Shown one piece after another: positions 55,536-64,000 of a DNA stretch of 64,000 nucleotides (positions are counted from its first letter, which is position 1; each line of letters opens with the position of its first letter). The notes under the pieces are model-generated. The model saw nothing but the letters and a program-made list of their open reading frames with translations. It was not told where the DNA came from and made no database searches. The translations under genes and the position numbers were made by a program. This stretch comes from Streptomyces parvus (GTDB lineage Bacteria > Actinomycetota > Actinomycetes > Streptomycetales > Streptomycetaceae): assembly GCF_014648875.1 (NCBI RefSeq), contig NZ_BMRY01000008.1:310001-374000 (forward strand), read 5' to 3'.

Positions 55536-57181
55536 ACGAGGAACGGCTCCTCAGGCGGTACCAGGCGCTCATGGGCGCCGTGCCGCAGTCCGTGTGGGTG
55601 ATGTCGCCCGGCGGTGAGGTCACCCTGTTGGCGGGCGGCGGCATCGCCGAGAAGCTCTGGCACCCCGACGCCGGCGCCTCGTGGATGGACGCCGTGCACC
55701 CCAAGGACCGGGACTGGTTCCAGCGGGCCTGGCGCGGGGCCACGCGGCAGCGGTCCCCCCTCGACACGATCGTCCGGGTGCGGCTCGACGGCGTCCTCGA
55801 CCGCTTCCGCCACGTCAAGATCGTCGCCGCGCCCGTCGTCGAGGGGGACGGGGAGGTGGAATGGGTCGGCACCGCCACCGACGCCGAGGAGCACTGGCGC
55901 AGCCGTATGCGGGAGAAGCTGCTGGCCAGGATGGCGGCGGTGCCCGCGGCCCACGATCTCTCGGAGGCCTTCCTGACGACGGCGGCGGCCGTGGTGCCGG
56001 AACTCGCCGACGCCGTGGCCGTCTTCCGCGTACGGGACGGTGTCCAGGCGGTCGGCGGCCCTTCCGGGGCAGCGGCCGGTGCGTTGCCGGAGCGGGTGGG
56101 CCTCGCTCCCGGGCTGCCCGCCCTTCCCCCGCTGGACTCCGACTTCCTGCTCGGGCCCATCGCCCGGCGGGCCATCGAGAGCCAGCAGGCGCGGCTGCTG
56201 GTCTTCCCGCCCGGCGGGCCCACCGGCGAGGGACTCTCCGAGGTCTCCGTGCGGTGGCTGCGCGAGGCCGGGGCGACCGGCGTCGCCCTGCTGCCCGTCG
56301 TGGTGGACGGCCGGACCGTCGCGCTGGCGACCATCGCGACCTGCCGGGGCAACCCGCCGCCGGACGAGGCCGACCTCTCCCTGCTTCGGGACGTCTTCCA
56401 GCAGATGAGCGGGCCGCTGCGCCGGACGATGGAGCTGCAGAGCATCCGCGGCACGGCGCTCGCGCTCCAGCAGTCCTTCCTGGCTCCGCCGCCGTCCGTC
56501 GACGGTCTTGCCATCGCCGCGCTCTACCACCCGGCGGACTCGGCGGCGGAGGTCGGCGGGGACTGGTACGACGCCGTCCGGCTCTCGGCCGATTCGCTCG
56601 CCCTGTCCGTCGGCGACATCGCGGGCCACGACCTCGACGCGGCCACGGCGATGGGACGGGTCAACAGCATCCTGCGGGGACTCGCGTACGACAGTGGTCC
56701 GGCCGCCAGCCCGGCGAGGACGCTGAGCCGGCTCGACCGGATCGTCCAGGCGCTCGACAGTCCGTCGATGGTCACGGTGGTGCACGCGATCCTGCACCGG
56801 AGGGAACACGGCGGCTGGCGCATCGCCCTGTCCAACGCCGGCCACCCGCCGCCCCTGCTGATCCCGGCCGACGCGCCGTCACGGTTCCTGCACGGTCCCA
56901 CGGCTCCGGACCCGCCGCTGTGCGTCGCCGACCGCCTGTCCCGCACCACGCTCCACGCGGCCCTGCGGAAGGGCGACATCCTGGTGTGCTACACCGACGG
57001 TCTCGTGGAGACGCCGGACACGGACATCACCGACAACCTCCGGCGCCTGCGCGAACGCTCCGACGCGCTGGTCCGCCGGGGCCTGGCACTGCCGTCCCTG
57101 ATCCGGGGCCTGCTGCCCTCGCCGCACCACCGCCGGGACGACATCGCCGTCATCGCCCTGCAGGCGGAGCCGGACGCATGA
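55532..57181 (+). CDS. PAS/GAF-linked PP2C (SpoIIE/RsbU type) serine phosphatase
   Basis: 549 residues. Residues about 5-120 are a PAS domain (LMGAVPQSVWVMSPGGEVTL, WVGTATDAEEHWRS), 140-310 a GAF domain (LLPVVVDGRTVALATIATC) and 320-545 a PP2C phosphatase. Its metal-binding motifs are all present: EVGGDWYD, SVGDIAGHD, SNAGHPPPLL, LVCYTDGLVE, RRDDIAVIAL. Such enzymes dephosphorylate anti-anti-sigma factors to activate alternative sigma factors, with PAS/GAF reading small ligands. No anti-sigma gene is adjacent. Starts GTG at 55532, possibly coupled to a small upstream ORF. Confidence 0.92.
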   Translation: MNEERLLRRYQALMGAVPQSVWVMSPGGEVTLLAGGGIAEKLWHPDAGASWMDAVHPKDRDWFQRAWRGATRQRSPLDTIVRVRLDGVLDRFRHVKIVAAPVVEGDGEVEWVGTATDAEEHWRSRMREKLLARMAAVPAAHDLSEAFLTTAAAVVPELADAVAVFRVRDGVQAVGGPSGAAAGALPERVGLAPGLPALPPLDSDFLLGPIARRAIESQQARLLVFPPGGPTGEGLSEVSVRWLREAGATGVALLPVVVDGRTVALATIATCRGNPPPDEADLSLLRDVFQQMSGPLRRTMELQSIRGTALALQQSFLAPPPSVDGLAIAALYHPADSAAEVGGDWYDAVRLSADSLALSVGDIAGHDLDAATAMGRVNSILRGLAYDSGPAASPARTLSRLDRIVQALDSPSMVTVVHAILHRREHGGWRIALSNAGHPPPLLIPADAPSRFLHGPTAPDPPLCVADRLSRTTLHAALRKGDILVCYTDGLVETPDTDITDNLRRLRERSDALVRRGLALPSLIRGLLPSPHHRRDDIAVIALQAEPDA

Positions 57182-57281
57182 GCGCCTCGGACGACGGCGA
57201 CACCGTTTGCGGCCGCCGGAGTGTCTCCCTACCCTCGGTGAAGCCGTCCTCGAAGCCGTCCTCGGACGAAAGAAGCTCCGC

Positions 57282-58091
57282 ATGAACGCGCCGAACGACC
57301 CCCCGGCCGGACTCGTGACCTCCCGCGCCCACTCCGCCCGGGTGTACGACTACATCCTGGGCGGCAAGGACCACTACCCCGCGGACATCGAAGCGGGCGA
57401 CGAGATGTGCCGGCACTGGCCCGCCCTTCCCGTCCACATGATGGAGAACCGCCGGTTCATGCACCGCGCCGCCCACTTCCTCGCGGAGGAGTGCGGCGTC
57501 CGGCAGTTCCTGGACATCGGGACCGGCCTGCCCACCTCACCGAATCTGCACGAGATCGTCCAGGAGGCGGCGCCGGAGTCGCATGTGGTCTACGTCGACA
57601 ACGACCCCATCGTCCTGGCTCACGCCCGCGCCCTCCTGCAGAGTTCCCCCGAAGGCGCCACCGCCTACGTGGACGCGAACATGCACGACCCGGACGCCAT
57701 CCTGGGCAGCCCCGAGTTCCGTGAACTCATCGACCTGAACCGGCCCGTCGGTCTCATGGTCATCGGCATCATGCACTTCATCGAGCCGCCGGACGACCGG
57801 CGGCTGGTCCAGCACCTGCTGGACCCGCTGCCGTCGGGCAGCCATCTCGCGATGACCATCGGCACGGCGGACTTCGCACCGGACGAGGTCAACCGGGTGG
57901 CGCGGGAGTACCGCCGGCAGGGCATGCCCTTCGTCCTGCGCGACCTGCCCGCCGCCGCCTCGTTCTTCGACGGCCTGGAGTTGGCGGAACCGGGGATCAC
58001 CCAGGTGCACCGGTGGCACCCCGGCCCGGAGCAGAACAACATCGACGGCCGGGACATCGCCATGTACGGAGCGGTCGCCCGCAAGCCCTGA
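57282..58091 (+). CDS. SAM-dependent methyltransferase, DUF574/SAV2177 family
   Basis: 269 residues. The opening ARVYDYILGGKDHYPADIEA is the signature of this family, which is greatly expanded in Streptomyces. SAM binding: FLDIGTGLPTSPNLHEIVQ and VVYVDNDPIVLAHARALL. The end RWHPGPEQ is also typical. Substrates are generally unknown. The ATG at 57282 is preceded by two tandem copies of GAAGCCGTCCTC. It lies 100 bp after the phosphatase on the same strand. Confidence 0.92.
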   Translation: MNAPNDPPAGLVTSRAHSARVYDYILGGKDHYPADIEAGDEMCRHWPALPVHMMENRRFMHRAAHFLAEECGVRQFLDIGTGLPTSPNLHEIVQEAAPESHVVYVDNDPIVLAHARALLQSSPEGATAYVDANMHDPDAILGSPEFRELIDLNRPVGLMVIGIMHFIEPPDDRRLVQHLLDPLPSGSHLAMTIGTADFAPDEVNRVAREYRRQGMPFVLRDLPAAASFFDGLELAEPGITQVHRWHPGPEQNNIDGRDIAMYGAVARKP

Positions 58092-58129
58092 CCTGCCCCC
58101 GCCCGCGGCCACCGGAGCGCCGGGCCGGA

Positions 58130-58918
58130 TCAGACGGCCGACCAGCCGTCGTCCACGGGCAGCACCGCGCCGTTGACGAAGGACGCCGCTTCGGAGGCGA
58201 GCCAGACGATGGCGGCGGCCTGCTCGTCCGCCGAACCGAGCCGTCCCATGCCGGCGCCGATGAGGCCCTTGACGACGGCGGGGCCGTGCGCGTCGGGGCG
58301 GGCGTCGACGCCGATGCCGGTCGCGGTGGGGCCCGGCGCGACGACATTGGCCCGGATGCCCTGCCCCCGGTACATCACCGCCAGGTTCCTCACGAGACCG
58401 GTGACCCCGTGCTTGGCGGCGGTGTACGCGGCTCCGGCCGCACCGCCGCGCAGGCCGGCCTCGGAGCCGGTGAAGACCAGGGACCCGCTACCCCGGGCCA
58501 GCATGTGGGGAAGGACGGCGCGGGTGAGGAGGAAGGGGGCCGTGAGGTCGACCCGCAGCACCCGCTCCCACTCCGCGTCGTCGGTCTCGTGGGCGGCCGA
58601 CATCCGGTCCATGACGCCCGCGTTGTTGACCAGGACGTCGATCCCGCCGAACTCCGCCACCGCCTGCTCCACCAGGGAGTCCACCGTCCGCTGCTCGGCC
58701 AGATCGCCGATCGCCGTCAGGGCGGCGCCCCCGGCGGCGGTGATCTGCCGTACGGTCTCCTCGACCCCGCTCGCGTCCAGGTCGGCGGCCAGGACGTGGT
58801 CCCCCTGGGCGGCGAAGGCCAGGGCGGCGGCGCGGCCGATGCCGGACGCGGCCCCGGTGACGATCACGCCGCGGTACGGGCGGGCGGGGGCGTCCTTGCC
58901 GGATGCTGCTGCTTTCAT
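58130..58918 (-). CDS. short-chain dehydrogenase/reductase
   Basis: 262 residues. VIVTGAASGIGRAAALAFAA is the nucleotide loop, DVLVNNAGVMD the structural motif, Ser in VFTGSEAGLRGG, YTAAKHG the Y-x3-K, and FVNGAVLPVDDGWSAV the end. Likely NAD-dependent. It is 56 bp downstream of the Baeyer-Villiger monooxygenase gene and probably in the same operon, where an alcohol dehydrogenase could supply the ketone. Substrate unknown. Confidence 0.92.
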   Translation of the reverse strand: MKAAASGKDAPARPYRGVIVTGAASGIGRAAALAFAAQGDHVLAADLDASGVEETVRQITAAGGAALTAIGDLAEQRTVDSLVEQAVAEFGGIDVLVNNAGVMDRMSAAHETDDAEWERVLRVDLTAPFLLTRAVLPHMLARGSGSLVFTGSEAGLRGGAAGAAYTAAKHGVTGLVRNLAVMYRGQGIRANVVAPGPTATGIGVDARPDAHGPAVVKGLIGAGMGRLGSADEQAAAIVWLASEAASFVNGAVLPVDDGWSAV

Positions 58919-58974
58919 GGTGAAGTCCTCTCGATGGTCGGGGGGTTGTCCGGGCGAGGGCGGAACGGAGCGGG

Positions 58975-60783
58975 TCAGGCTCGCGGAACGGTCCGGGAAC
59001 GCAGCACTTCCGACAGGGACTTCTCCCGCCACTCCCCCAGGAGGCGGTGGAAGGCGACGGCCCCGTGCGGATAGGCGATCGGGCCGTTGGGCCTGCCCCG
59101 GCCCTCCCGGTTGTAGTAGCCGGGGGTGCACTCGGCGTGGAACCACTCGTGGTCGGGAGCCCCTTCGGCCAGGACGGCGAGCCAGGCGTCCTCGGACGCG
59201 GGAGAGGGCTCGATGAGGGCGTCGTCCGCCTCGGCCGCCGCGACGAGGGCGGCGGCGTGGACGGCCTGCTCGTCCAGGATGTGGGTGAAGTTGACGCTGC
59301 TGGCGTTCTGAAGGGTCCCCAGCTGGATGAGGTTGGGGAAGCCGTTGCTCGTGAACCCGTGCAGCGTACGGGGGCCCTGCCGCCGCCACCGGTCGAGCAG
59401 GTGGACGCCGCCCCGGCCGCGTACCGGGAGCCTGCCCGAGTGGATGCCGGAGGTCCCGACGTTGAAACCGGTGGCGAAGATCAGGCAGTCCAGTGCGTAC
59501 GCGGTGCCGCCGACGACGACCCCGTCCGCGGTGACGCGCTCGATGCCGTGGGTGTCGGCGGTGTCGACCAGGGTGACGTTGTCGCGGTTGAACGCCGGGT
59601 AGTACAGGTCGGAGAAGGTGGGCCGCTTGCAGGCGTAGCGGTACCAGGGCTTGAGCTTCTCCGCCGCCTCCGGGTCCGTGACGCACCGGTCGACCCGGGC
59701 GCGCAGCTCGTTCATCTTGGCGGCGTCGGCCGCCTCGTAGGCCGCTTCGAAGGTGTGCCGGTCGCCGTGGCGACGGAAGCTCGGCAGGAGCTTCTCCAGC
59801 AGCCCCGCCGACGTGGTCCAGCGGTCCGCGACGAGGTCCCGCCCGGCGCTCTCGCCGGAGACGATGCGCAGGAAGTTGTCCCGCCGTTCGCTGGCCCAGC
59901 CCGCGCGGCCGGCGCCCACGTCCCCGGGGACGGTGCGGCGGTTGGCACGCTCGTCCACGGTGGAGGGGGTGCGCTGGAAGACGTAGAGGTGTCCGGCGTC
60001 CTCGGCCAGCATCGGGATGGCCTGGATGCCGGTGGCCCCGGTCCCCACGATCCCCACCCGCTTGTCCGCGAGACGGGTCATGCCGCCCTCCGGCGTTCCG
60101 CCGGTGTAGGCGTAGTCCCAGCGCGAGGTGTGGAACGTGTGACCGGCGAAGTCCTCGATGCCGGGGATGCCGGGAAGCTTCGGGTCGGTGAGGGTGCCGG
60201 TGGCGCTGACGACGTAGGCCGCCCGGAAGTCGTCGCCGCGATCCGTGGAGACGAGCCAGGTCTCCGACGCCTCGTCCCAGGTGAGAGCGGTGACTCCGGT
60301 GGAGAACAGGGCGTCGGCGTAGAGGTCGAACCGGGTCGCGATCCGTACCGCGTGACGGCGGATCTCGTCCCCGGGGGCGTACTTCCACTCGGGGACGTAC
60401 CCGGTCTCGTCGAGCATCGGCAGATACACGTGGGACTCGACGTCGCAGTGGACGCCCGGGTAGCGGTTCCAGTACCAGGTGCCCCCGAAGTCGCCGCCCT
60501 TCTCGACGATCCGGACCCGGGCCACCCCCTGCTGCCGCAGGCGGGCCCCGGTGAGGATGCCGCCGAACCCGCCGCCTATGACGGCGACGTCGACGAGGTC
60601 GTGGAGGGGGGCGCGGTCCGCCGGTCCCTCCGTGTGGGGATCGGCCGCGTAGTAGCCGAACTCGGCGTCGGCGTCCCGGTACTGGGCGGCGCCGTCGGGA
60701 CGGACGCGCCGTTCCCGTTCGAGGCGGTAGCGCTCCCGCAGGGCGGCGAGCTCGTGGGGGTCCGGGGTGTGAGGAGTCGTCAT
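58975..60783 (-). CDS. FAD/NADPH Baeyer-Villiger-type monooxygenase
   Basis: 602 residues. FAD loop VAVIGGGFGGILTGARLRQQ (about 66-85); the family fingerprint F-x-G-x3-H-x3-W appears as FAGHTFHTSRWDY; NADPH loop VGIVGTGATGIQAIPMLAED; a final CLIFATGFNVGTSG. The first 60 residues (RVRPDGAAQYRDADAEFGYY) extend the N-terminus, as in the cyclopentadecanone/steroid-type branch. It turns ketones into esters or lactones. GAGGAA precedes the ATG. The promoter region carries an 18-bp palindrome, and an SDR gene follows. The lactonase-like lipoprotein on the other strand could open a lactone product. Confidence 0.92.
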   Translation of the reverse strand: MTTPHTPDPHELAALRERYRLERERRVRPDGAAQYRDADAEFGYYAADPHTEGPADRAPLHDLVDVAVIGGGFGGILTGARLRQQGVARVRIVEKGGDFGGTWYWNRYPGVHCDVESHVYLPMLDETGYVPEWKYAPGDEIRRHAVRIATRFDLYADALFSTGVTALTWDEASETWLVSTDRGDDFRAAYVVSATGTLTDPKLPGIPGIEDFAGHTFHTSRWDYAYTGGTPEGGMTRLADKRVGIVGTGATGIQAIPMLAEDAGHLYVFQRTPSTVDERANRRTVPGDVGAGRAGWASERRDNFLRIVSGESAGRDLVADRWTTSAGLLEKLLPSFRRHGDRHTFEAAYEAADAAKMNELRARVDRCVTDPEAAEKLKPWYRYACKRPTFSDLYYPAFNRDNVTLVDTADTHGIERVTADGVVVGGTAYALDCLIFATGFNVGTSGIHSGRLPVRGRGGVHLLDRWRRQGPRTLHGFTSNGFPNLIQLGTLQNASSVNFTHILDEQAVHAAALVAAAEADDALIEPSPASEDAWLAVLAEGAPDHEWFHAECTPGYYNREGRGRPNGPIAYPHGAVAFHRLLGEWREKSLSEVLRSRTVPRA

Positions 60784-60848
60784 GGGGGTTCCTCATTCCG
60801 TGCGGTGGAGCAGCCCGGGGCGGGCCGCCGTCCGCTACGGTAGCAACT

Positions 60849-60868
60849 ACCGGACAGCACTGTCCGGT
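60849..60868. promoter_or_regulatory. palindromic operator between monooxygenase and lactonase-like gene
   Basis: ACCGGACAGCACTGTCCGGT has perfect 9-bp arms around CA. TGTCCGG half-sites recur at 60872-60878 and 60890-60896. It lies 66 bp before the monooxygenase ATG and 106 bp before the divergent gene. The TetR regulator at 62618 is the obvious binder. Confidence 0.68.
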
Positions 60869-60973
60869 TGGTGTCCGGCAGCCCGGCGCTGTCCGGCTCA
60901 GGGGCTCCCCGGCCCCCGTACTCCGCACTCCGGCCCCCCTCCCCCTCCCCCTGGACAGGAAGAGCGATCCCCC

Positions 60974-62002
60974 ATGCGGCTCACCCAGCGACGACCGGCC
61001 CGGCCCCTTTCTGCTCTCGTCACCATCGGCGCTCTGTTCCTCACCGGTTGCGGCACCCAGAGCGGCACGCCCGGAGGGGAGACCCACTCCGCCTCCGGAA
61101 GCCGGACGATCCGGGCGCAGCAGTTCATGCAACTGACCGAAGTGCACGGCGAGACGGGGATGACCCTGCTGGAGGGGCCGGTGTTCGGCGAGGACGGCGG
61201 CCTGTACGTCGTCGACGTCACCGCACCCGAGGGCAAGCCCAAGGTCATGCGCGTCGACGTCCGGCGGAAGACCTCCCGGGCGGTCCACACCGACGCCCGA
61301 GGGACCTACACCTCGGCCCAGTTCAGCCCGTACGACGGGCGGCTCCACCTAAGCGACTTCGCGCACGGCGAGATCGTGAGCCTGGCCCCCGGCGGCGGTG
61401 ACCCGCGGACCGTCTTCTCCGGCGACGTCGACGGAGCGTCGATGAACCCCGACGACATCGCCTTCGACCCCAGCGGCAACCTGTACGTCAGCGACTCACG
61501 CGGCCTGTCCGAGGGCACGGCACGCGGCCGGGTGGTCCGGATCGACCGGAAGAGCGGCGAGGCCACCGTGCTGGCCGACGACCTGGCAGCGCCGAACGGC
61601 ATCAGTTTCGACGCCGACTACCGGGGCCTCTGGTTCAGCGAGCTCACAGAGAACCGGATCACCTACCTGCGCCTCGACGGGGCGGGCGCGGTGACGTCCC
61701 GGCACACCGCCGTCCGCGTCGACGGAGGGATCGCCCAGACCGACTCCATCGCCGTGGACGCGGACGGCAACCTCTACCAGGGGCTGCACGGCCGGGCGGC
61801 CATGGCCGTCTTCAGCCCGCACGGCGAGCGGCTGGCGACGGTCGAACTGCCCGCGCACGCCAAGGGCCTGGAGTCGGCGACGAACGTGGCCATCACGCCC
61901 GGCGGGACGAAGGCGTACCTGACGGTGAGCGGTCCCGCCGGGGGCTACCTCTACACCTTCGACGCTCTCGCCGAGGGCACCCGGCAGTCCAACGGCGGCT
62001 GA
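60974..62002 (+). CDS. SMP-30/gluconolactonase-like beta-propeller lipoprotein
   Basis: 342 residues. Lipobox ALFLTGC puts Cys about 25 at the membrane surface. The rest is a six-bladed propeller: LLEGPVFGEDGGLYVVDVTA, MNPDDIAFDPSGNLYVSDSR, LAAPNGISFDADYRGLWFSE, QTDSIAVDADGNLYQGLHGR. Acidic and Asn residues in these loops would hold the Ca2+ used by lactonases of this family (Drp35, SMP-30). Divergent from the monooxygenase and just before the TetR gene. It may hydrolyse extracellular lactones. Confidence 0.88.
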   Translation: MRLTQRRPARPLSALVTIGALFLTGCGTQSGTPGGETHSASGSRTIRAQQFMQLTEVHGETGMTLLEGPVFGEDGGLYVVDVTAPEGKPKVMRVDVRRKTSRAVHTDARGTYTSAQFSPYDGRLHLSDFAHGEIVSLAPGGGDPRTVFSGDVDGASMNPDDIAFDPSGNLYVSDSRGLSEGTARGRVVRIDRKSGEATVLADDLAAPNGISFDADYRGLWFSELTENRITYLRLDGAGAVTSRHTAVRVDGGIAQTDSIAVDADGNLYQGLHGRAAMAVFSPHGERLATVELPAHAKGLESATNVAITPGGTKAYLTVSGPAGGYLYTFDALAEGTRQSNGG

Positions 62003-62027
62003 GAGCGTCCACCGGCCGGGCCCCGGT

Positions 62028-62618
62028 TCACCCGGCGAAGGCCCGTACCGGTCCCACCTCGACGCCGAGCAGCCGCCAGGCGGCCAGCGCCCGGAGTTCA
62101 CGCTCCGCGCGGGTGGGGCCGATCACGGCGGCGGAGACCATGGCGACGGCGAGCGCGAGGTCGTCCCCGGCGCCGAGCCGGTGCTCGGCGGGGAGGTGCC
62201 GCCGCAGGGCGCGCTCCACCCGCTCGGACAGTCCGAGGACGTGACGGCGGATGCCCGAGCGGCTGCCCGCCCGTTCGGCGTGGAGGAGGCCGATGAAGGC
62301 CGCCGAGTCCGCGAGATGCCACGTCAGCACCCCGAGCACCCCGGCGAAGGTCGCGTCCCGGCCCTCGGCCTCCTGCTCGATCTGCCGCACGTTCTCCTCC
62401 AGGACCGCCGCGACCGCCGCGGCCCGGTCGGGGAAGTGCCGGTAGAGAACGCCCTGCCCGACCCCGGCCCGGCGCGCTATCGCCGAGAGCGGGGCTTCCA
62501 GGCCGTGCTCCGCGAAGACCTCCCGGGCGGCGGTGACGAGAGCGGACCGGTTCCGGGCGGCGGCCTTCGGCCCGTCGTTCGCGGGCCGTCGCCCGTGCTG
62601 CTCGCTGTGCTCCACCAC
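62028..62618 (-). CDS. TetR family transcriptional regulator
   Basis: 196 residues. HTH at 20-65: ALVTAAREVFAEHGLEAPLS, AIARRAGVGQGVLYRHFPDR. The ligand domain follows (VLGVLTWHLADSAAFIGLLH). Start GTG at 62618 (or 62615). Convergent to the lipoprotein gene and close to the palindrome at 60849-60868, so it probably represses the monooxygenase/SDR operon and the lipoprotein gene. The effector is unknown. Confidence 0.9.
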   Translation of the reverse strand: MVEHSEQHGRRPANDGPKAAARNRSALVTAAREVFAEHGLEAPLSAIARRAGVGQGVLYRHFPDRAAAVAAVLEENVRQIEQEAEGRDATFAGVLGVLTWHLADSAAFIGLLHAERAGSRSGIRRHVLGLSERVERALRRHLPAEHRLGAGDDLALAVAMVSAAVIGPTRAERELRALAAWRLLGVEVGPVRAFAG

Positions 62619-62715
62619 CCCGGCAGCCTACCGGCGGGCCCCGTCCGGCCTCCCCCGCGGCCTCGCCGACGGCGTGGGAGCGGCATCGCCATGGTGGGGG
62701 CACTCACTCTCTCCC

Positions 62716-62739
62716 CCATAACTATGGTGTTCTGCCATA
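62716..62739. promoter_or_regulatory. CCATA/TATGG dyads upstream of the MHS transporter
   Basis: CCATA-AC-TATGG (62716-62727) forms one dyad. A further CCATA at 62735-62739 forms a second dyad with the same TATGG (7-bp gap). The stretch is unusually AT-rich for this window and lies 75-98 bp before the ATG at 62814. It is a candidate operator or promoter. Confidence 0.4.
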
Positions 62740-62813
62740 TACGCCTCTGAACTGCGTGTTTCTACGGTATGGCGACACCGAATCGTCCCCGCACACGCCT
62801 GGAAGTGGTGCAC

Positions 62814-64000
62814 ATGGTCGCCGCAACTCCCTCCCCGAAATCCTCAGGATCCATCAGGCGCATCGTCGCGGCCAGCCTCGTCGGCACCACCATCGAGTGG
62901 TACGACTTCTTCCTCTACGGCTCGGCCGCCGCGCTCGTGTTCAACTCGCTCTTCTTCCCGAGCAGCGATCCGCTGGTCGGCACGCTGCTCGCGTTCCTCA
63001 CGTACGCGGTCGGCTTCGCCGCCCGTCCGCTCGGCGGCATCGTCTTCGGCCACTACGGCGACAAGATCGGCCGCAAGAAGCTGCTCGTGCTCAGCCTGCT
63101 CATGATGGGCGGCGCGACCTTCGCCATGGGTCTGCTGCCCACCCACGCGAGCATCGGGGTGTGGGCGCCGATCCTGCTGACCGTCCTGCGCCTGGTGCAG
63201 GGCTTCGCGCTCGGCGGCGAGTGGGGAGGCGCGGTGCTGCTCGTCTCCGAGCACGGCGGCGACGAACGGCGTGGCTTCTGGGCCTCCTGGCCGCAGTCCG
63301 GTGCGCCCGGCGGCAATCTGCTGGCGACCGGCGTCCTGGCGCTGCTCGCGGCCGTCCAGTCCGACGAGGCGTTCCTCGCCTGGGGCTGGCGCATCCCGTT
63401 CCTGCTGTCCGGCGTCCTCGTCATGATCGGCCTGTGGATCCGGATCTCGGTCGAGGAGTCCCCGGTCTTCCTGGAGGCGCAGCGCCGGTCGGCCGAGGCG
63501 GCCGACCGGGGCGAGAAGGAACAGCCCCCGGTCGTCGAGGTGTTCCGCAAGAGCTGGCGCGAGGTGCTCCTCGCGATCGGCACGCGTTTCGGCGAGAACA
63601 TCTCGTACTACATCCTCACCGCCTTCCTGCTCGTCTACGTGACCGTGCACCTGGAGATGTCCAAGAGCGACGCCCTCAACGCCGTCCTGATCGGCTCCGC
63701 GGTGCACTTCGTCACCATCCCGCTGTGGGGTGCGCTCTCGGACCGGCTGGGCCGCCGCCCGGTCACCCTGATCGGCGCGGTCGGTATGGCGGCCTGGGCG
63801 TTCGGGTTCTTCGCGCTCCTCGACACCGAGTCCTTCCCCGTCATCGTTCTCGCGGTCACCCTCGGCCTGCTGCTGCACGGCGCGATGTACGGTCCGCAGG
63901 CGGCGTTCATCTCGGAGCTGTTCGACACGAAGGTCCGCTACTCCGGGGCCTCGATGGGCTCCCAGCTGGCCTCGATCATCGGCGGCGCGCTCGCCCCGCT
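62814..64000 (+). CDS. MFS transporter, metabolite:H+ symporter (MHS) family, 3' end missing
   Basis: 395 residues are visible; the usual length is about 430-450, so one or two helices are lost beyond the window. MHS marks: VGTTIEWYDFFLYGSAAALV at the first helix, FAARPLGGIVFGHYGDKIGR (motif A), RLVQGFALGGEWGGAVLLVS, and the second motif A GALSDRLGRRPV. Members import dicarboxylates, shikimate, proline/betaine and other metabolites with protons. The ATG at 62814 follows GGAAG; an in-frame GTG lies 6 bp earlier. The substrate is not predictable. Confidence 0.92.
   Translation, partial: MVAATPSPKSSGSIRRIVAASLVGTTIEWYDFFLYGSAAALVFNSLFFPSSDPLVGTLLAFLTYAVGFAARPLGGIVFGHYGDKIGRKKLLVLSLLMMGGATFAMGLLPTHASIGVWAPILLTVLRLVQGFALGGEWGGAVLLVSEHGGDERRGFWASWPQSGAPGGNLLATGVLALLAAVQSDEAFLAWGWRIPFLLSGVLVMIGLWIRISVEESPVFLEAQRRSAEAADRGEKEQPPVVEVFRKSWREVLLAIGTRFGENISYYILTAFLLVYVTVHLEMSKSDALNAVLIGSAVHFVTIPLWGALSDRLGRRPVTLIGAVGMAAWAFGFFALLDTESFPVIVLAVTLGLLLHGAMYGPQAAFISELFDTKVRYSGASMGSQLASIIGGALAP

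Noticed and set aside
58919..61348. Long upstream extension of the minus-strand SDR frame through the monooxygenase region
   Set aside because: The SDR begins at its conserved N-terminus at 58918; the extension overlaps the monooxygenase in another frame and has no domain content.

Overview
The window is about 73% GC by eye, with strongly GC-biased third codon positions, GGAGG-type ribosome sites, several leaderless-looking starts and an ethylmalonyl-CoA pathway locus. It looks like chromosomal DNA of a Streptomyces or a close relative. Both ends cut through genes.

Layout. (1) 1-13 kb is ordinary single-gene chromosome: an alpha/beta hydrolase fragment, an NCS1-type permease with a Cys-rich tail, an aldo/keto reductase divergent from a LysR regulator, a DHA2 exporter with three Ig-like repeats, SRPBCC and VOC proteins, a radical SAM protein behind a LexA-type SOS box, a secreted tripeptidyl aminopeptidase-like hydrolase, a GNAT and a HEAT-repeat protein. 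(2) 13.4-25.1 kb is the ethylmalonyl-CoA pathway: a double 3-hydroxyacyl-CoA dehydrogenase, a TetR regulator, a GNAT, then ccrA-meaA-mcl-mch-mcd, followed by psd-pssA and a strong terminator. (3) 25.3-28.4 kb holds a lipoprotein and a Ser/Thr kinase fused to a Leu/Ile/Val-binding-protein-like sensor. (4) 28.4-39.6 kb is an accessory island. (5) 39.6-44.5 kb is a branched-chain amino acid ABC transporter operon (livKMHGF order on the minus strand), with a PucR-type regulator divergent from it. (6) 45.5-54.3 kb holds glycerate kinase, NUDIX, a solitary antitoxin, and a run of CoA-transferase A/B, PHB-depolymerase-like esterase, second secreted hydrolase and 3-hydroxybutyrate dehydrogenase, then a secreted trypsin-like protease. 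(7) 54.4-64 kb holds a LysR regulator, a PAS/GAF/PP2C phosphatase, a DUF574 methyltransferase, an SDR plus Baeyer-Villiger monooxygenase pair with a lactonase-like lipoprotein and TetR regulator, and an MHS-type MFS transporter cut by the window end.

The most interesting part is the island. It encodes, reading leftward, a TPR-CHAT protease, a CATASP-like small protein, a CATRA-like protein fused to a TIR-like NADase domain, a LuxR-type regulator with a degenerate receiver, and a four-gene operon of one soluble protein, two small membrane proteins and a classical AAA ATPase. A SARP-like regulator whose C-terminal half resembles the macro domain of Thoeris ThsA is transcribed divergently. Two pairs of TGCTTCA-type heptamers with the 11-bp period of SARP sites lie in the island, one in the divergent promoter and one before the LuxR gene. 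My inference is a conflict system in which a TIR-made ADP-ribose-type signal is read by a transcription factor. The island is flanked by 68-bp direct repeats (59/68 identical). Each repeat contains the 3' end of the kinase gene and a terminator, and is followed by a 3' end of livK. One kinase end and one livK end are remnants. This shows that the island sits inside a formerly simple kinase/livK convergent junction.

The ethylmalonyl-CoA and 3-hydroxybutyrate genes make a metabolic theme: 3-hydroxybutyrate to acetoacetate to acetoacetyl-CoA, reduction to 3-hydroxybutyryl-CoA, and assimilation through crotonyl-CoA. Thiolase, crotonase, propionyl-CoA carboxylase and epimerase are not in the window. 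No rRNA, tRNA, CRISPR array, integrase, transposase or replication origin was seen.
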